DNA of 37,237 nt from Bacteroidia bacterium (GCA_022180565.1 BQML01000047.1:1-37237), one strand, 5' to 3'; shown: positions 26,207-35,992, counted from the first letter of the stretch. The notes: a model not told the origin generated them from the letters alone. A program made the numbers and translations.

Positions 26207-27703
26207 GTGACTCTCTCCCCGCATAGCGAAGGAAAACCGCGTTGCCACTGTGGAATCTTTGGAATCTACGGCCATCCGGAAGCGGCCGTCATGACCTACT
26301 ATGGTCTGCACGCGCTCCAGCATCGGGGCCAGGAAGCCACGGGCATCGTCACCAGTGAGTTTGTCCCGCAGAAGAATCGATACCGGTTTAACGTCCATCG
26401 TGGAACGGGGCTCGTCGCCGACGTCTTCAGGGACGAGAAGATTCTGAAGTCTGTTCTTCGGGGGAATGCTGCCATTGGCCACAATCGCTATTCCACCACC
26501 GGCTCGACCGACAACAAGGCCAACATCCAACCGTTCACCGTCCACTACAGGGGCGGGAATCTCGCCGTGGGTCACAACGGTAACCTGACGAACTTCCACA
26601 CGCTTCGGGATACCCTTCAGGCCGAAGGCACCATTTTTCAATCCACATCGGACACGGAAATTATTCTGCATCTGGCCGCCAAGAGCAGGCATACGGATCA
26701 GGTGCTTCAGGTCAAAGATGCTCTTGACGCGGTCGAGGGCGCCTATTCACTGGTCATCCTCACGGACGATGCCCTGATCGCCGCACGGGATCCGCATGGA
26801 TTCCGGCCTCTTGCAGTGGGCAGGCTGGGGGATGCATTTGTTGTGGCCTCGGAGACATGCGCATTCGATATTCTGGGTGCCGAGTACCTTCGCGATGTTC
26901 TGCCGGGCGAGATCCTGGTGATTGACCAGAAAGCGGTGGAGTCGGGACGAATGAGATCACTTTGGACCTCGCGCCAACCGGCCAGATTCCATCACTGCAT
27001 TTTTGAATTCATCTATTTTTCACGTCCCGACAGCAAAATTTTCGGAGAGAACGTCGACAAGGTTCGCCGGAAGCTTGGGAAGCTGCTCGCCCAACAGGCC
27101 CCTGTAAAGCCCGACCGTGAGGGCGAGGACGTTGTTGTGATCAGCGTCCCTGATTCAAGCAATACCGCGACGCTGGGGTACGTGACCGAGAGCGAGGAAC
27201 AGGGAACAAACGTGAAGCTCGAAATCGGATTGATCCGAAGCCACTACGTTGGGCGTACCTTTATTCAACCCGACCAGAGCAGTCGTGAAATCAAGGTCAA
27301 GACGAAGTTCAACACCGTCAAGGGAGTTCTGAAGGACCGCAAGGTGGTCATTGTTGACGATTCGATTGTCCGAGGGACGACTTCCCGCCAGCTTGTGAAG
27401 CTGATCCGTGAGGCCGGCCCAAAGGAGATCCACTTCCGCGTGACGTCGCCGCCGATCAAGAATCCCTGCCATTATGGAATGGATTTTCCGAGCAAGAATG
27501 AGCTGATCGCAAACAGGCACAACGGGGATCTGGAAGGGATCCGGAAGGAGCTGGGTGTGGACAGTGTGGAATACCTCTCGTTGGAAAACCTGCTTGAGGC
27601 GGCGCCGAAGGACCGGGGGCGCCACTACTGCACGGCATGTTTCAGCGGAGAATATCCGGTTCCTCTGGACCGCGAAACGTCGAAGGACGCCAACGATACC
27701 TGA
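26207..27703 (+). CDS. purF: Amidophosphoribosyltransferase, iron-sulfur type with propeptide
   Basis: First committed step of purine synthesis: PRPP plus glutamine gives phosphoribosylamine. The N-terminal nucleophile glutaminase starts at Cys15 (CGIFGIYG), so with the GTG start at 26207 a 14-residue propeptide must be removed; no in-frame start codon lies at the catalytic Cys. The PRPP site is VVIVDDSIVRGTTSRQL (about 379-395). Cysteines in HHCIFEFIYF, NPCHYGMDFP and YCTACFSGEYP match the [4Fe-4S] ligands of the Bacillus-type enzyme. A longer frame from 26102 would overlap the aminotransferase gene. Length 498 residues fits the family. Confidence 0.94.
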   Translation: MTLSPHSEGKPRCHCGIFGIYGHPEAAVMTYYGLHALQHRGQEATGIVTSEFVPQKNRYRFNVHRGTGLVADVFRDEKILKSVLRGNAAIGHNRYSTTGSTDNKANIQPFTVHYRGGNLAVGHNGNLTNFHTLRDTLQAEGTIFQSTSDTEIILHLAAKSRHTDQVLQVKDALDAVEGAYSLVILTDDALIAARDPHGFRPLAVGRLGDAFVVASETCAFDILGAEYLRDVLPGEILVIDQKAVESGRMRSLWTSRQPARFHHCIFEFIYFSRPDSKIFGENVDKVRRKLGKLLAQQAPVKPDREGEDVVVISVPDSSNTATLGYVTESEEQGTNVKLEIGLIRSHYVGRTFIQPDQSSREIKVKTKFNTVKGVLKDRKVVIVDDSIVRGTTSRQLVKLIREAGPKEIHFRVTSPPIKNPCHYGMDFPSKNELIANRHNGDLEGIRKELGVDSVEYLSLENLLEAAPKDRGRHYCTACFSGEYPVPLDRETSKDANDT

Positions 27704-27705
27704 CC

Positions 27706-28266
27706 GTGGCTGCGAAGACCTGGACTCTCGCCAATGCCATCAGCGGCGCACGCCTCGTCCTCCTTGCTCCTCTGGCGTACTGCCTCTTCAACGAATTTGA
27801 AGGCCATCGCCTCTGGGCGGCGGGAATTGTCGCCCTCGGGGCCCTCTCGGACTTTGCCGATGGATTCCTTGCGCGCCGACTGCATGAAGTTTCCGAATTG
27901 GGAAAAGTCATCGATCCCATCGCGGACAAAGTCGGGATCGGAGTGCTGGCAATTTTCCTTGTTGTGCTCGGGGATATTCCTCTCTGGTACGTCGTTGTGG
28001 TGCTGGTCCGGGATATTCTGATCTTGAGCGGAGGACTCCTCATCAAATCGAAAAAGGGCATTGTCGTGCAGTCCAACTGGCCCGGGAAAATTGCGGTCAG
28101 TCTTATCGCTGGGTATCTTCTGCTTTCCCTCCTTCGAATGGAGGGCCTTACAGCGTGGCGCGATGCCTCCCTCTGGAGCAGTGTAGCCTTCATGACGATT
28201 TCATTGGGTGTGTATGCACGAAGGTTGTTCATCGGGAGAAAGGTCGACGCAACAGGACGCGAATGA
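27706..28266 (+). CDS. CDP-alcohol phosphatidyltransferase (PgsA-like)
   Basis: Integral membrane enzyme of 186 residues that joins a CDP-activated lipid and an alcohol, most likely glycerol 3-phosphate. The family signature D-X2-D-G-X2-A-R-X8-G-X3-D-X3-D is present (from DFADGFLARR through GKVIDPIADK, about residues 48-73). Five to six hydrophobic segments. I chose GTG 27706, 2 bases after purF; an ATG at 27637 lies inside purF. The stop overlaps the ftsY start (ATGA). Phosphatidylglycerophosphate synthase is the best guess, not proven. Confidence 0.85.
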   Translation: MAAKTWTLANAISGARLVLLAPLAYCLFNEFEGHRLWAAGIVALGALSDFADGFLARRLHEVSELGKVIDPIADKVGIGVLAIFLVVLGDIPLWYVVVVLVRDILILSGGLLIKSKKGIVVQSNWPGKIAVSLIAGYLLLSLLRMEGLTAWRDASLWSSVAFMTISLGVYARRLFIGRKVDATGRE

Positions 28267-29207
28267 TCGGAACCCTTTTCAACAGAATGACCGCGAGTCT
28301 GACGAAGACCCGCGATTCGCTTATCGGCGGCATCCGGCGCATGGTAAGCGCGAGGGGAACCATCAGCGCGGATGCACTGGAAGACATCGAGTACGCTCTC
28401 CTGGCAGCCGACGTCGGCACCGGCACGACCAAACGATTGCTGGAGAACATCACAAAGCGCATTGCGGCAGACCGATACGAATCCATCGATGAATTCATGG
28501 AGTTGTTCAAGGACGAAGTGGCACGTGTCCTGCGCTCAACGGCGTCGTCTGTCGACGAGAAAGGAAAGGTGGGGATTGCCAATGCTCCCCGGCCGTACAT
28601 CATCCTTGTTGTGGGAGTCAATGGTTCAGGCAAGACGACCACGATCGGCAAGCTCGCTTACCGGTACAAGTCTGAGGGGCTCAGCGTTCTCCTTGGAGCC
28701 GCGGATACTTTTCGGGCGGGGGCGAACGAACAACTGGAACGATGGGCCCGGCGTGCCGGTGCGGAGATGGTTCGCCAGGAAAGGGGAGCCGATCCTGGCT
28801 CGGTTGCCTTCGATGCCGTACAGTCCGCGCGCTCGCGCGGGGTAGACGTTGTTCTCATCGATACCGCGGGAAGGCTTCATACGAGCGTCAACCTGATGGA
28901 GGAACTGCGTAAGATCCGGAGAGTGATTAGCAAGGTGATGCCGGACGCACCGCACGAGGTGCTTTTGGTGCTCGATGCCGCCACCGGGCAAAATGGCCTC
29001 CAGCAGGCAAGGCAGTTCTCCGAGGCGGCCGGCGTAACGGGTGTGGTTTTGACGAAGCTGGACGGCACGGCCAAAGGCGGCATCGTGCTCGCGGTCGGCC
29101 ATGAGCTGGGAATCCCGGTACGGTACGTGGGGGTAGGGGAAGATCCCGAGGACCTTCAGCCGTTTGTTCCGCAAACCTTTGTTGACGCTCTTTTTGCTCA
29201 AACGTGA
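28263..29207 (+). CDS. ftsY: Signal recognition particle receptor FtsY
   Basis: GTPase that docks SRP-bound ribosomes at the membrane. The 314-residue protein is the short form, lacking the long acidic N-terminal domain of E. coli. It has an N domain (helices, about 1-105), then the G domain with GVNGSGKTTTIGKLA (about 118-132), DTFRAGANEQLERW, DTAGR (about 200), and TKLDGTAKGG (about 264-273). The ATG overlaps the previous stop by 4 bases (ATGA), so translation is coupled. Confidence 0.96.
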   Translation: MIGTLFNRMTASLTKTRDSLIGGIRRMVSARGTISADALEDIEYALLAADVGTGTTKRLLENITKRIAADRYESIDEFMELFKDEVARVLRSTASSVDEKGKVGIANAPRPYIILVVGVNGSGKTTTIGKLAYRYKSEGLSVLLGAADTFRAGANEQLERWARRAGAEMVRQERGADPGSVAFDAVQSARSRGVDVVLIDTAGRLHTSVNLMEELRKIRRVISKVMPDAPHEVLLVLDAATGQNGLQQARQFSEAAGVTGVVLTKLDGTAKGGIVLAVGHELGIPVRYVGVGEDPEDLQPFVPQTFVDALFAQT

Positions 29208-29217
29208 AAACAATCCC

Positions 29218-30234
29218 ATGAAACTTTCCTTTTGGCCCTTCGATCTCAAGCTCAAGCACACGTTTACAATCTCGCGAAGCTCGCGGGATGTCTCACCGGT
29301 CGTGCTCGTGGAACTTGAACACGAAGGGATTGTAGGTTACGGTGAAGCCGCTCCGACCAGGAGATACGGAGAGACCATCGAGACGGTCATGGCGTTTCTC
29401 GGATCACTTGACCTCTCCGGATATTCGTCGCCGTTTGATCTGGAGAATATCCTGAACGCTGTCGACTCCAGGGCACCCGGAAACACTTCCGCCAAAGCCG
29501 CGGTAGACATCGCGTTGCATGATTGGATCGGAAAGAAGCTGAATATCCCTCTGTATCGGTACTGGGGGCTTGATAAGTCAAAAACGCCGTTGACCTCGTT
29601 TACCATAGGCATCGACCGGCCCGAGATCATTGAACAGAAGGTCCGCGAGGCAGAGGCGTTTCCGATCCTGAAGGTGAAGCTGGGGGGACCTAACGACGAA
29701 GAGATTATCAAGACGATCCGCGGCGTGACGAGAAAAACGATCAGGGTGGACGCAAATGAAGGATGGAAGACAAGGGAAGTCGCCGTCGAGAAGATCAAAT
29801 GGCTTGAACAGGAAGGGGTGGAATTCGTCGAACAACCGATGCCGGCGGAGGACCTCGAGGGAACGGCGTGGGTCCGGGAGCGCGTACATCTTCCGTTGGT
29901 AGCGGACGAGAACTCTCTTCGCCTTCATGACGTTCCAAAGTTGCAGGGAGTTTTCGACGGCGTGAACATCAAACTCATGAAATGCACGGGCCTTCGGGAG
30001 GGAATGCGAATGATTGCAGCGGCGAAGGCCTGTGGCCTGAGAATTATGGCCGGTTGTATGATCGAAACATCGGTGGCGATTTCAGCCGCGGCCCAACTCT
30101 CGCCCCTGATCGATTGGGCGGATCTCGACGGCGCGATCCTTACGACCAACGACCCCTTCGACGGCGCGAACATTGAAGAGGGGAAGTTGATCTTGCCGGA
30201 AAGGCAGGGCATTGGGGTGGAGAGAAGGAGATGA
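29218..30234 (+). CDS. Dipeptide epimerase (L-Ala-D/L-Glu epimerase-like)
   Basis: Enolase-superfamily enzyme of 338 residues that likely epimerises cell-wall-derived dipeptides. The muconate-lactonizing subgroup residues are all visible: base Lys152 and Lys154 (ILKVKLGG), metal ligands Asp178 (RVDANEGW), Glu205 (FVEQPMP) and Asp230 (VADENS), and second base Lys252 (NIKLMKCTG). A C-terminal DLDG segment is typical of dipeptide epimerases. The ATG is 10 bases after ftsY. Substrate preference cannot be read from sequence alone; a muropeptide recycling role is inferred. Confidence 0.86.
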   Translation: MKLSFWPFDLKLKHTFTISRSSRDVSPVVLVELEHEGIVGYGEAAPTRRYGETIETVMAFLGSLDLSGYSSPFDLENILNAVDSRAPGNTSAKAAVDIALHDWIGKKLNIPLYRYWGLDKSKTPLTSFTIGIDRPEIIEQKVREAEAFPILKVKLGGPNDEEIIKTIRGVTRKTIRVDANEGWKTREVAVEKIKWLEQEGVEFVEQPMPAEDLEGTAWVRERVHLPLVADENSLRLHDVPKLQGVFDGVNIKLMKCTGLREGMRMIAAAKACGLRIMAGCMIETSVAISAAAQLSPLIDWADLDGAILTTNDPFDGANIEEGKLILPERQGIGVERRR

Positions 30235-30238
30235 GACC

Positions 30239-30448
30239 ATGTTCTTCAGGCGCCCGAGCATCCGCCGATTTGAATACCTTCCGCGATACTACGATCCCGA
30301 GAAAGATCCGGCGGAGAAATTCAAACAGCGCTTCGAGCGTCAGCGACATTCGCGCAGTCGTCCGCAGCGGTCGATTCTGCGCTGGATGATCGTCTTCCTC
30401 CTGGCGGTCTACGCGTACCTCTATCTGGCAGGCCTCCTGCGATCATGA
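30239..30448 (+). CDS. Small basic membrane protein, unknown function
   Basis: 69 residues: a basic, aromatic N-terminal half with RRFEYLPRYYDPEKDP (about 9-24), a basic middle (about 27-46), and one membrane helix at about 49-65. An AAGGAG site 8 bases before the ATG supports translation, and its stop overlaps mutL by 4 bases (ATGA). The Y-Y-D-P-E-K-D-P pattern recalls small conserved proteins near mutL in FCB-group genomes, but I know of no function. The helix suggests an inner-membrane location with a cytoplasmic basic tail. Confidence 0.75.
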   Translation: MFFRRPSIRRFEYLPRYYDPEKDPAEKFKQRFERQRHSRSRPQRSILRWMIVFLLAVYAYLYLAGLLRS

Positions 30449-32241
30449 CAGGGAAGATTCACATACTGCGAAGCGATCTGGCAAACAAAATCGCCGCGGG
30501 TGAGGTCGTTCAACGCCCCGCGTCGGCAATCAAGGAGCTCATTGAGAATTCCCTCGACGCCGGCGCCGCCTCTGTCTTTGTGCGCATCGAGGATGCCGGA
30601 AAAACAGTGATACAGGTTGTCGATGACGGAGAGGGAATGTCCGAAGAAGATGCCACCATGGCCTTCCGGAGACATGCAACGAGCAAGATCAGCGTTCCAG
30701 AGGACCTCGAGAACATCCAGACCCTTGGCTTCCGCGGTGAAGCGCTCGCTTCGATCGGTGCTGTTTCGCAGGTGGAGCTGAAAACCCGTACCGCGCACGA
30801 GGATGTGGGGACCCTTGTCCGCGTCGAAGGAGATGAAATCAAGGAGGCCACACGGATTGCCTGCGACCGCGGAACCTCGGTAACGGTGCGAAACCTCTTT
30901 TATAATACCCCTGCACGACGAAACTTTCTGAAATCCCAGCAGACGGAGCGAAAGCAGGCAACAGACGTGGTAACGCGCATGGCGCTTGCGTATCCGAACG
31001 TATCGTGGAAGTATGAAAGCGACGGGGAAATCATGCTGAATCTCGCGCGAACCTCGTTTGAAGGGCGTGTCCAGGATATTGTGGGAAAAAAGGCCTTCGA
31101 TCAACTCGTTCCGGTGAGGGAGACCACAGAGTACGTGAGCATCGATGGATTCATCGGAAGACCGGATTTTGCACGCAGGAATCGAACGGACCAGTTTCTG
31201 TTTCTCAACGGGCGTTTCATTGTGAACCGGGCCATCAACCATGCCGTATTCCAGGCGTATGAACATCTTCTGATCAAGGGTTCGTTTCCGTTTTTCATCC
31301 TGCGATTACGCGTGGATCCCCGCCAGATTGATGTGAACGTCCATCCCTCGAAGCTGGAGGTCAAGTTCGAAAATGAATCGAATCTGTACCGGTTCGTTCT
31401 CTCCGTCATTCGGCGGACCTTGGCTACCCATGATCTTGTTCCGAGCGTCGAGATGGCTGATGCGGAAAGCGGCGCCATGAACGCCCGGTTGCGCTTTGGC
31501 GGTCAGGCCCCGGATCCGATGGCGATACCGGGACAAATCGATCTTGACCAGCTGTTCCGGCGGGCGCGCCCTCTGCAGGAAGGCGTGGCGGTGAATTCGT
31601 TTGGGCCGATCGTACGGAGGGAGCCTGCGGAGAGGATTGTGCCGCAAGAGGCTGAACATTCGGCCGCTCAGGATGGACGCGCCATCTGGCAAGTGCACAA
31701 CAAGTACATTCTGTCGCAAATCAAAACCGGCATCATGATCGTCGATCAGCACGTTGCTCATGAGCGCATCTTGTACGAAAGAGCGATTGCAAGTTTCGAG
31801 AACAACTTGCCGGCGTCCCAGCAGTTGCTCTTCCCGCAGACGGTGGAGCTCACACCTGGAGACTCTGCTCTCGTTCGCGATCTGCTTCCGCATCTCGAAA
31901 CTCTTGGTTTTGTGCTGAAGCCGTTCGGCAGGAACACCGTCGTCATCGAGGGCATCCCCGCAGACGTCCGCGTGGGAAGCGAACGAAAGATCCTTCAGGA
32001 TCTTCTGGATGAGTACCGGAACAACGAGCACCATGCGACGGTGGATGCCCGGGATAATCTTGCGAAATCCTTCGCATGCAAAGCCGCGATTAAGGCGGGC
32101 GACAGACTGAGTGTGCAGGAAATGATCGGCTTGATTGATCAGTTGTTTTTGACTACCATGCCGTATGTCTGTCCCCACGGCAGGCCCGTTGTGGTCAAGA
32201 TATCGCTGGAAGAGCTCGATAAGCGTTTTGGCAGAACTTAG
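30445..32241 (+). CDS. mutL: DNA mismatch repair protein MutL
   Basis: Links mismatch recognition to strand removal. The 598 residues carry the N-terminal GHKL ATPase (about 1-330) with [28 protein letters not shown] and [20 protein letters not shown], a flexible linker (about 340-410), and a C-terminal dimerisation domain. The C-terminal endonuclease signs are present: [12 protein letters not shown] at 434-445 (a DQHV variant of DQHA), ACKAAIKAG, and CPHGRP at 576-581. So this is the nicking type of MutL, used in bacteria without MutH. Confidence 0.95.
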   Translation: MTGKIHILRSDLANKIAAGEVVQRPASAIKELIENSLDAGAASVFVRIEDAGKTVIQVVDDGEGMSEEDATMAFRRHATSKISVPEDLENIQTLGFRGEALASIGAVSQVELKTRTAHEDVGTLVRVEGDEIKEATRIACDRGTSVTVRNLFYNTPARRNFLKSQQTERKQATDVVTRMALAYPNVSWKYESDGEIMLNLARTSFEGRVQDIVGKKAFDQLVPVRETTEYVSIDGFIGRPDFARRNRTDQFLFLNGRFIVNRAINHAVFQAYEHLLIKGSFPFFILRLRVDPRQIDVNVHPSKLEVKFENESNLYRFVLSVIRRTLATHDLVPSVEMADAESGAMNARLRFGGQAPDPMAIPGQIDLDQLFRRARPLQEGVAVNSFGPIVRREPAERIVPQEAEHSAAQDGRAIWQVHNKYILSQIKTGIMIVDQHVAHERILYERAIASFENNLPASQQLLFPQTVELTPGDSALVRDLLPHLETLGFVLKPFGRNTVVIEGIPADVRVGSERKILQDLLDEYRNNEHHATVDARDNLAKSFACKAAIKAGDRLSVQEMIGLIDQLFLTTMPYVCPHGRPVVVKISLEELDKRFGRT

Positions 32242-32252
32242 GTGGAGGAAAA

Positions 32253-33923
32253 ATGAGCATGAACATCGACCAAAGCAAGCTTGAGGAAGCGAGGAAACGT
32301 TGGGAAGACCGCGCGCGGTCGAACGGACGGATGCGTGAGGTGAAGTTTACGACCGTCAGCGGCGAGCCTCTTGAAATGCTCTATGGGCCCGAACATCTTA
32401 CGGATCTGGATTTTGTCAAGGATATCGGTTATCCGGGTGAATTCCCGTTCACACGAGGCATTCACTCCACCATGTACCGCGGAAAGCTCTGGACCATGCG
32501 GCAGTTTGCGGGGTTTGGAACCCCGGAGGATACGAATGCACGGTATCATTATCTGCTTGATCACGGCCAAACAGGCCTCTCGGTGGCGTTTGACCTTCCC
32601 ACGCTCATGGGCAGGGATGCCGATGATCCGCTCTCGGAAGGGGAGGTGGGAATTTGCGGGGTGTCGGTAAGTTCGCTGGCCGATATGGAGATCCTGTTCA
32701 AGGGGATTAACCTCGGCGATATCTCAACATCCATGACCATCAACGCCCCTGCAGCGATGATGATGTGCTTCTATTTGGCGGTCGCGGAGAAACAGGGGGT
32801 TCCCTTGAGAAATCTGCGCGGGACCATTCAGGCAGACATTCTCAAGGAGTATATCGCCCAGAAAGAATGGATCTATCCGCCCGGCCCATCGATGAAGCTG
32901 ATCGTCGATATGTTTGAGTTTCTCGGGATGGAGGCGCCACAATGGAACCCGATCTCCGTGAGCGGATACCATATTCGGGAAGCGGGGTCGACAGCGGCGC
33001 AGGAACTCGCCTTCACTCTGGCCGACGGCTTTGCGTACGTGGAAGCAGGGATCAAACGCGGCTTGAAGATCGAGGAGTTTGTTCCCCGTATTTCATTCTT
33101 CTTCAATTCGCACATTGATTTCTTTGAAGAGATTGCCAAGTTCCGCGCAGCAAGGAGAATCTGGGCGCGGCGGATGCGGGATAAGTACGGAGCGACGAAC
33201 CCGAAGGCGCTCATGCTTCGTTTTCATACGCAAACAGCGGGTTGTTCCCTCACCGCACAGCAGCCGGAAAATAACATCATTCGCACAGCGTTCGAAGCAC
33301 TCGCCGGAGTTCTGGGGGGCACACAATCGCTCCATACGAACTCCATGGATGAAACGCTCGCCCTCCCTTCAGAAAAAGCGGTCAAGATCGCCTTGCGCAC
33401 GCAACAGATCCTTGCCTATGAAACGGGCGTGGCCAACACGATCGACCCGTTGGGGGGAAGCTATTTCATCGAAGCACTGACAGCAAAAATGGAAAAACTC
33501 GCGGAGGACTACTTTGAAAGCATCGATGCTCTGGGCGGGGTGATCCCGGCCATCGAAGCGGGATTTTTCCAGCGTGAAATCGCTGATGCCGCATATCGGT
33601 ACCAGCAAGAGCTGGACAAAAAAGAAAAGATCATCGTCGGCGTCAACGAATTTATCGACGAAGATGAACGGATCGAGATACCGATTCTGAAGATCCCGCC
33701 CGAAGTGGAACACATCCAGAAGCAACGACTCGCGGACGTCCGACAGAGCAGGGACGAGAACGCCGTACAGACCGCGCTCCGGAACCTCAAGACGGCGGCC
33801 AACGACGACAAGAATCTCATGCCCTTCCTCCTTGAGTGCACAAGGGCGTATGCAACTTTGGGCGAGACTTGTTCCGCGTTGGCCGAAATCTACGGCGTGT
33901 ACGAAGAACAAGCGGTATTTTAG
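32253..33923 (+). CDS. Methylmalonyl-CoA mutase large (catalytic) subunit
   Basis: 556 residues of the alpha/catalytic domain that interconverts methylmalonyl-CoA and succinyl-CoA using adenosylcobalamin. Family motifs include [50 protein letters not shown] [10 protein letters not shown], and [16 protein letters not shown]. It ends at a family-typical point without the C-terminal B12-binding domain (no D-x-H-x-x-G), so a separate small B12 subunit, not in this window, is needed. A GGTGGAGG site precedes ATG 32253. The next gene starts within the stop codon region. Confidence 0.93.
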   Translation: MSMNIDQSKLEEARKRWEDRARSNGRMREVKFTTVSGEPLEMLYGPEHLTDLDFVKDIGYPGEFPFTRGIHSTMYRGKLWTMRQFAGFGTPEDTNARYHYLLDHGQTGLSVAFDLPTLMGRDADDPLSEGEVGICGVSVSSLADMEILFKGINLGDISTSMTINAPAAMMMCFYLAVAEKQGVPLRNLRGTIQADILKEYIAQKEWIYPPGPSMKLIVDMFEFLGMEAPQWNPISVSGYHIREAGSTAAQELAFTLADGFAYVEAGIKRGLKIEEFVPRISFFFNSHIDFFEEIAKFRAARRIWARRMRDKYGATNPKALMLRFHTQTAGCSLTAQQPENNIIRTAFEALAGVLGGTQSLHTNSMDETLALPSEKAVKIALRTQQILAYETGVANTIDPLGGSYFIEALTAKMEKLAEDYFESIDALGGVIPAIEAGFFQREIADAAYRYQQELDKKEKIIVGVNEFIDEDERIEIPILKIPPEVEHIQKQRLADVRQSRDENAVQTALRNLKTAANDDKNLMPFLLECTRAYATLGETCSALAEIYGVYEEQAVF

Positions 33924-34825
33924 TGCCTGTGAGCGTGAAACACCTTCTGACCCTTCTTCGTCCCCGCCAATGGGTGAAGAACCTGTTTTTGTTCGCGCCG
34001 CTCATTTTCTCGAAGCATCTCTTTGAGGAAAACTCCTTTCTCACGGCCTTGGCGGGGTTTTTCTCGTTCTGTTTTCTCTCGAGCGGCGTGTACGTTGTCA
34101 ACGATATCTTTGACCGCGAGGCCGATAAGAGCCATCCGATCAAACGGAACCGCCCCATTGCCGCGGGGCTTGTCCCGGTCGGATCGGGAATCGCCGTCGC
34201 CGCAATCCTGATTCTCCTGGCCGCCGCGATCGCTTCGTTTCTCAACTCCTCCTTTCAGCGTACCGCAGGCCTCTACCTCCTCCTGAATCTCTCGTACTCC
34301 ATGCGCCTGAAGCACGTCATTCTCCTCGATGTGTTTATCATCGCTGCAGGATTCATGCTTCGCGTTCTCGCAGGCGCCTTTGTCATTGAGGTGGAGGTCT
34401 CCCATTGGCTCGTGCTCTGCACGCTGTTCGTCTCGCTGTTCCTGGCCCTGTCAAAACGCCGAGGGGAGCTCCTCCTCGAACGCGTAACGGGGGAAGTGTC
34501 CGGAAGAGAGGTTCTGAAGGAATACGATACCGCATTCGCGGATCAAATGATTACGATTTCCGCCTCCGGGATGGCCATCTCGTACGCCCTCTACACCGTA
34601 GCGGAGAGGACCGTCACAATGTTCAAAACGGAAAATCTTATCTTTACAACGGTCTTTGTCTTGTTCGGCATTTTTCGGTATCTTTATCTCCTGAAGAAAA
34701 AGAGCACGGAGGACAACCCGACCTTGATTCTGGTGACCGACCCTGTGATGATGATCAACATCGCGGCATGGTTTCTTGCCTGTGTGGCCATCATCTACTC
34801 TACCGAACTGCAGACCTGGTTTTAA
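33923..34825 (+). CDS. UbiA-family prenyltransferase, decaprenyl-phosphate phosphoribosyltransferase-like
   Basis: Polytopic membrane protein of 300 residues with about eight to nine hydrophobic segments. The LLRPRQWVKN opening and NDIFDREADKSHPIKRNRPIAAG (Asn60 to about 82, with the Asp-rich motif) match the enzyme that moves phosphoribose from PRPP to polyprenyl phosphate (Rv3806c type), first step toward decaprenyl-phospho-arabinose or -ribose. The GTG at 33923 shares its G with the previous stop (TAGTG); GTGs at 33929 and 33935 are alternatives. The epimerase partners (DprE1/E2) are not nearby, so the pathway is open. Confidence 0.82.
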   Translation: MPVSVKHLLTLLRPRQWVKNLFLFAPLIFSKHLFEENSFLTALAGFFSFCFLSSGVYVVNDIFDREADKSHPIKRNRPIAAGLVPVGSGIAVAAILILLAAAIASFLNSSFQRTAGLYLLLNLSYSMRLKHVILLDVFIIAAGFMLRVLAGAFVIEVEVSHWLVLCTLFVSLFLALSKRRGELLLERVTGEVSGREVLKEYDTAFADQMITISASGMAISYALYTVAERTVTMFKTENLIFTTVFVLFGIFRYLYLLKKKSTEDNPTLILVTDPVMMINIAAWFLACVAIIYSTELQTWF

Positions 34826-34830
34826 CGCAG

Positions 34831-35976
34831 ATGAAATTCCCTGAACCGAAATCCCCGACCCGCGTGAGCGGTCTTCCTACGGTGGCTCCTCGTGTTGCGG
34901 TTGTCCGCACCACGCCGTCGACCGTTCTGGAGGATGTCCAACGAGCGATGGAACTGGCAGGATTGAAAGATGCTCTGTCCCCAGGAACGAAGACAATCCT
35001 GAAAGACAATATCTCCTGGCATTTTCCGTTTCCCGGCGCCAACTCCACGCCTTGGCAGATTGAGGGAACCATCCTCGGATTACACAAAGCAGGGCTGAGA
35101 GATCTCGTTTGTGTTCAGAATCAAACGGTCGTGACGGATGCCTTCAAGGGCGAGGATCTGAATAAGTACGTGCCGATCTTTCAGAAGTACAACATCCCCG
35201 TCCGGTTCAACTTCAAGCCTGAGGACATGCAGTGGAACGTGTTCTCTCCGCGCACCCCCCTCCTGGTTCTCGATCAGATTTACCCCGATGGAATCAGGAT
35301 TCCCGATGCATTTCCCGGAACAAACATTGTTCATTTGCCAACAGTGAAGTGCCATATCTACACCACAACAACCGGCGCCATGAAGAACGCGTTTGGCGGC
35401 CTCCTGAATACCCACCGCCACTATACGCATTCATGGATCCACGAAACACTGGTGGATCTCCTCGTCATTCAGAAAGAAATCCACGCCGGGATCTTTGCCG
35501 TCATGGATGGGACCACCGCGGGGAATGGACCGGGTCCCCGGACCATGATGCCCGAAGAGAAGAATGTCATTCTCGCAAGCGCCGATCAGGTTGCGATCGA
35601 TGCTGTTGCCGCGACCCTGATGGGATTTGATCCCCTCAGCATCAAGTACCTCCGGCTGGCGCATGAGCGAGGCCTGGGGAAAGCGGATCCAAGGGAAATT
35701 GAAGTCGTGGGGGAAAGCATCGCAAACGAAAACTGGCACTTTTCCGTGGGAGACAACGGTGCCAGCCTCGTTGGCGATATCCTTTGGTTCGGCCCGCTCA
35801 AGCGGCTCCAGAGCCTCTTTTTCCGTACACCGCTGGTGAATTTTTTCATCCTGGGTTCGGAGGTCTATCACGACTATTACCGCTGGCCTCTGAGAGACCG
35901 GCGTGTCTTCCGGCGCTGGCTGAAGAACTCCCCGTGGGGACGCCTCTTCAAATCGTATCCTCCGGCGACTGAATAG
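34831..35976 (+). CDS. DUF362 domain-containing protein
   Basis: 381 residues with a DUF362 domain, seen in TILKDNISWHFPFPG, the NIVHLPTVKCHIYTTTTGAMKN segment, GLLNTHRHYTHSWIHE, the IFAVMDGTTAGNGPGPRTM stretch and the ADQVAIDAVAATLMGFDPL motif. There is no ferredoxin-like Cys cluster, unlike many DUF362 members. Function is unknown; some relatives are suspected metal or cofactor enzymes. The ATG at 34831 is 5 bases after the previous gene. A much longer frame from 34405 overlaps the UbiA gene in another frame and is not credible. The C terminus is basic and aromatic. Confidence 0.82.
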   Translation: MKFPEPKSPTRVSGLPTVAPRVAVVRTTPSTVLEDVQRAMELAGLKDALSPGTKTILKDNISWHFPFPGANSTPWQIEGTILGLHKAGLRDLVCVQNQTVVTDAFKGEDLNKYVPIFQKYNIPVRFNFKPEDMQWNVFSPRTPLLVLDQIYPDGIRIPDAFPGTNIVHLPTVKCHIYTTTTGAMKNAFGGLLNTHRHYTHSWIHETLVDLLVIQKEIHAGIFAVMDGTTAGNGPGPRTMMPEEKNVILASADQVAIDAVAATLMGFDPLSIKYLRLAHERGLGKADPREIEVVGESIANENWHFSVGDNGASLVGDILWFGPLKRLQSLFFRTPLVNFFILGSEVYHDYYRWPLRDRRVFRRWLKNSPWGRLFKSYPPATE

Positions 35977-35992
35977 ACCCTCCGTTCGGTCA

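Noticed and set aside
26242..26244. TTG with an AAGGA site as the purF start
   Set aside because: It is out of frame with CGIFGIYG; the codons that follow do not encode PurF.
34405..34830. 142-residue N-terminal extension of the DUF362 protein
   Set aside because: It overlaps the UbiA-family gene in another frame and is a translation of that gene's shifted codons.
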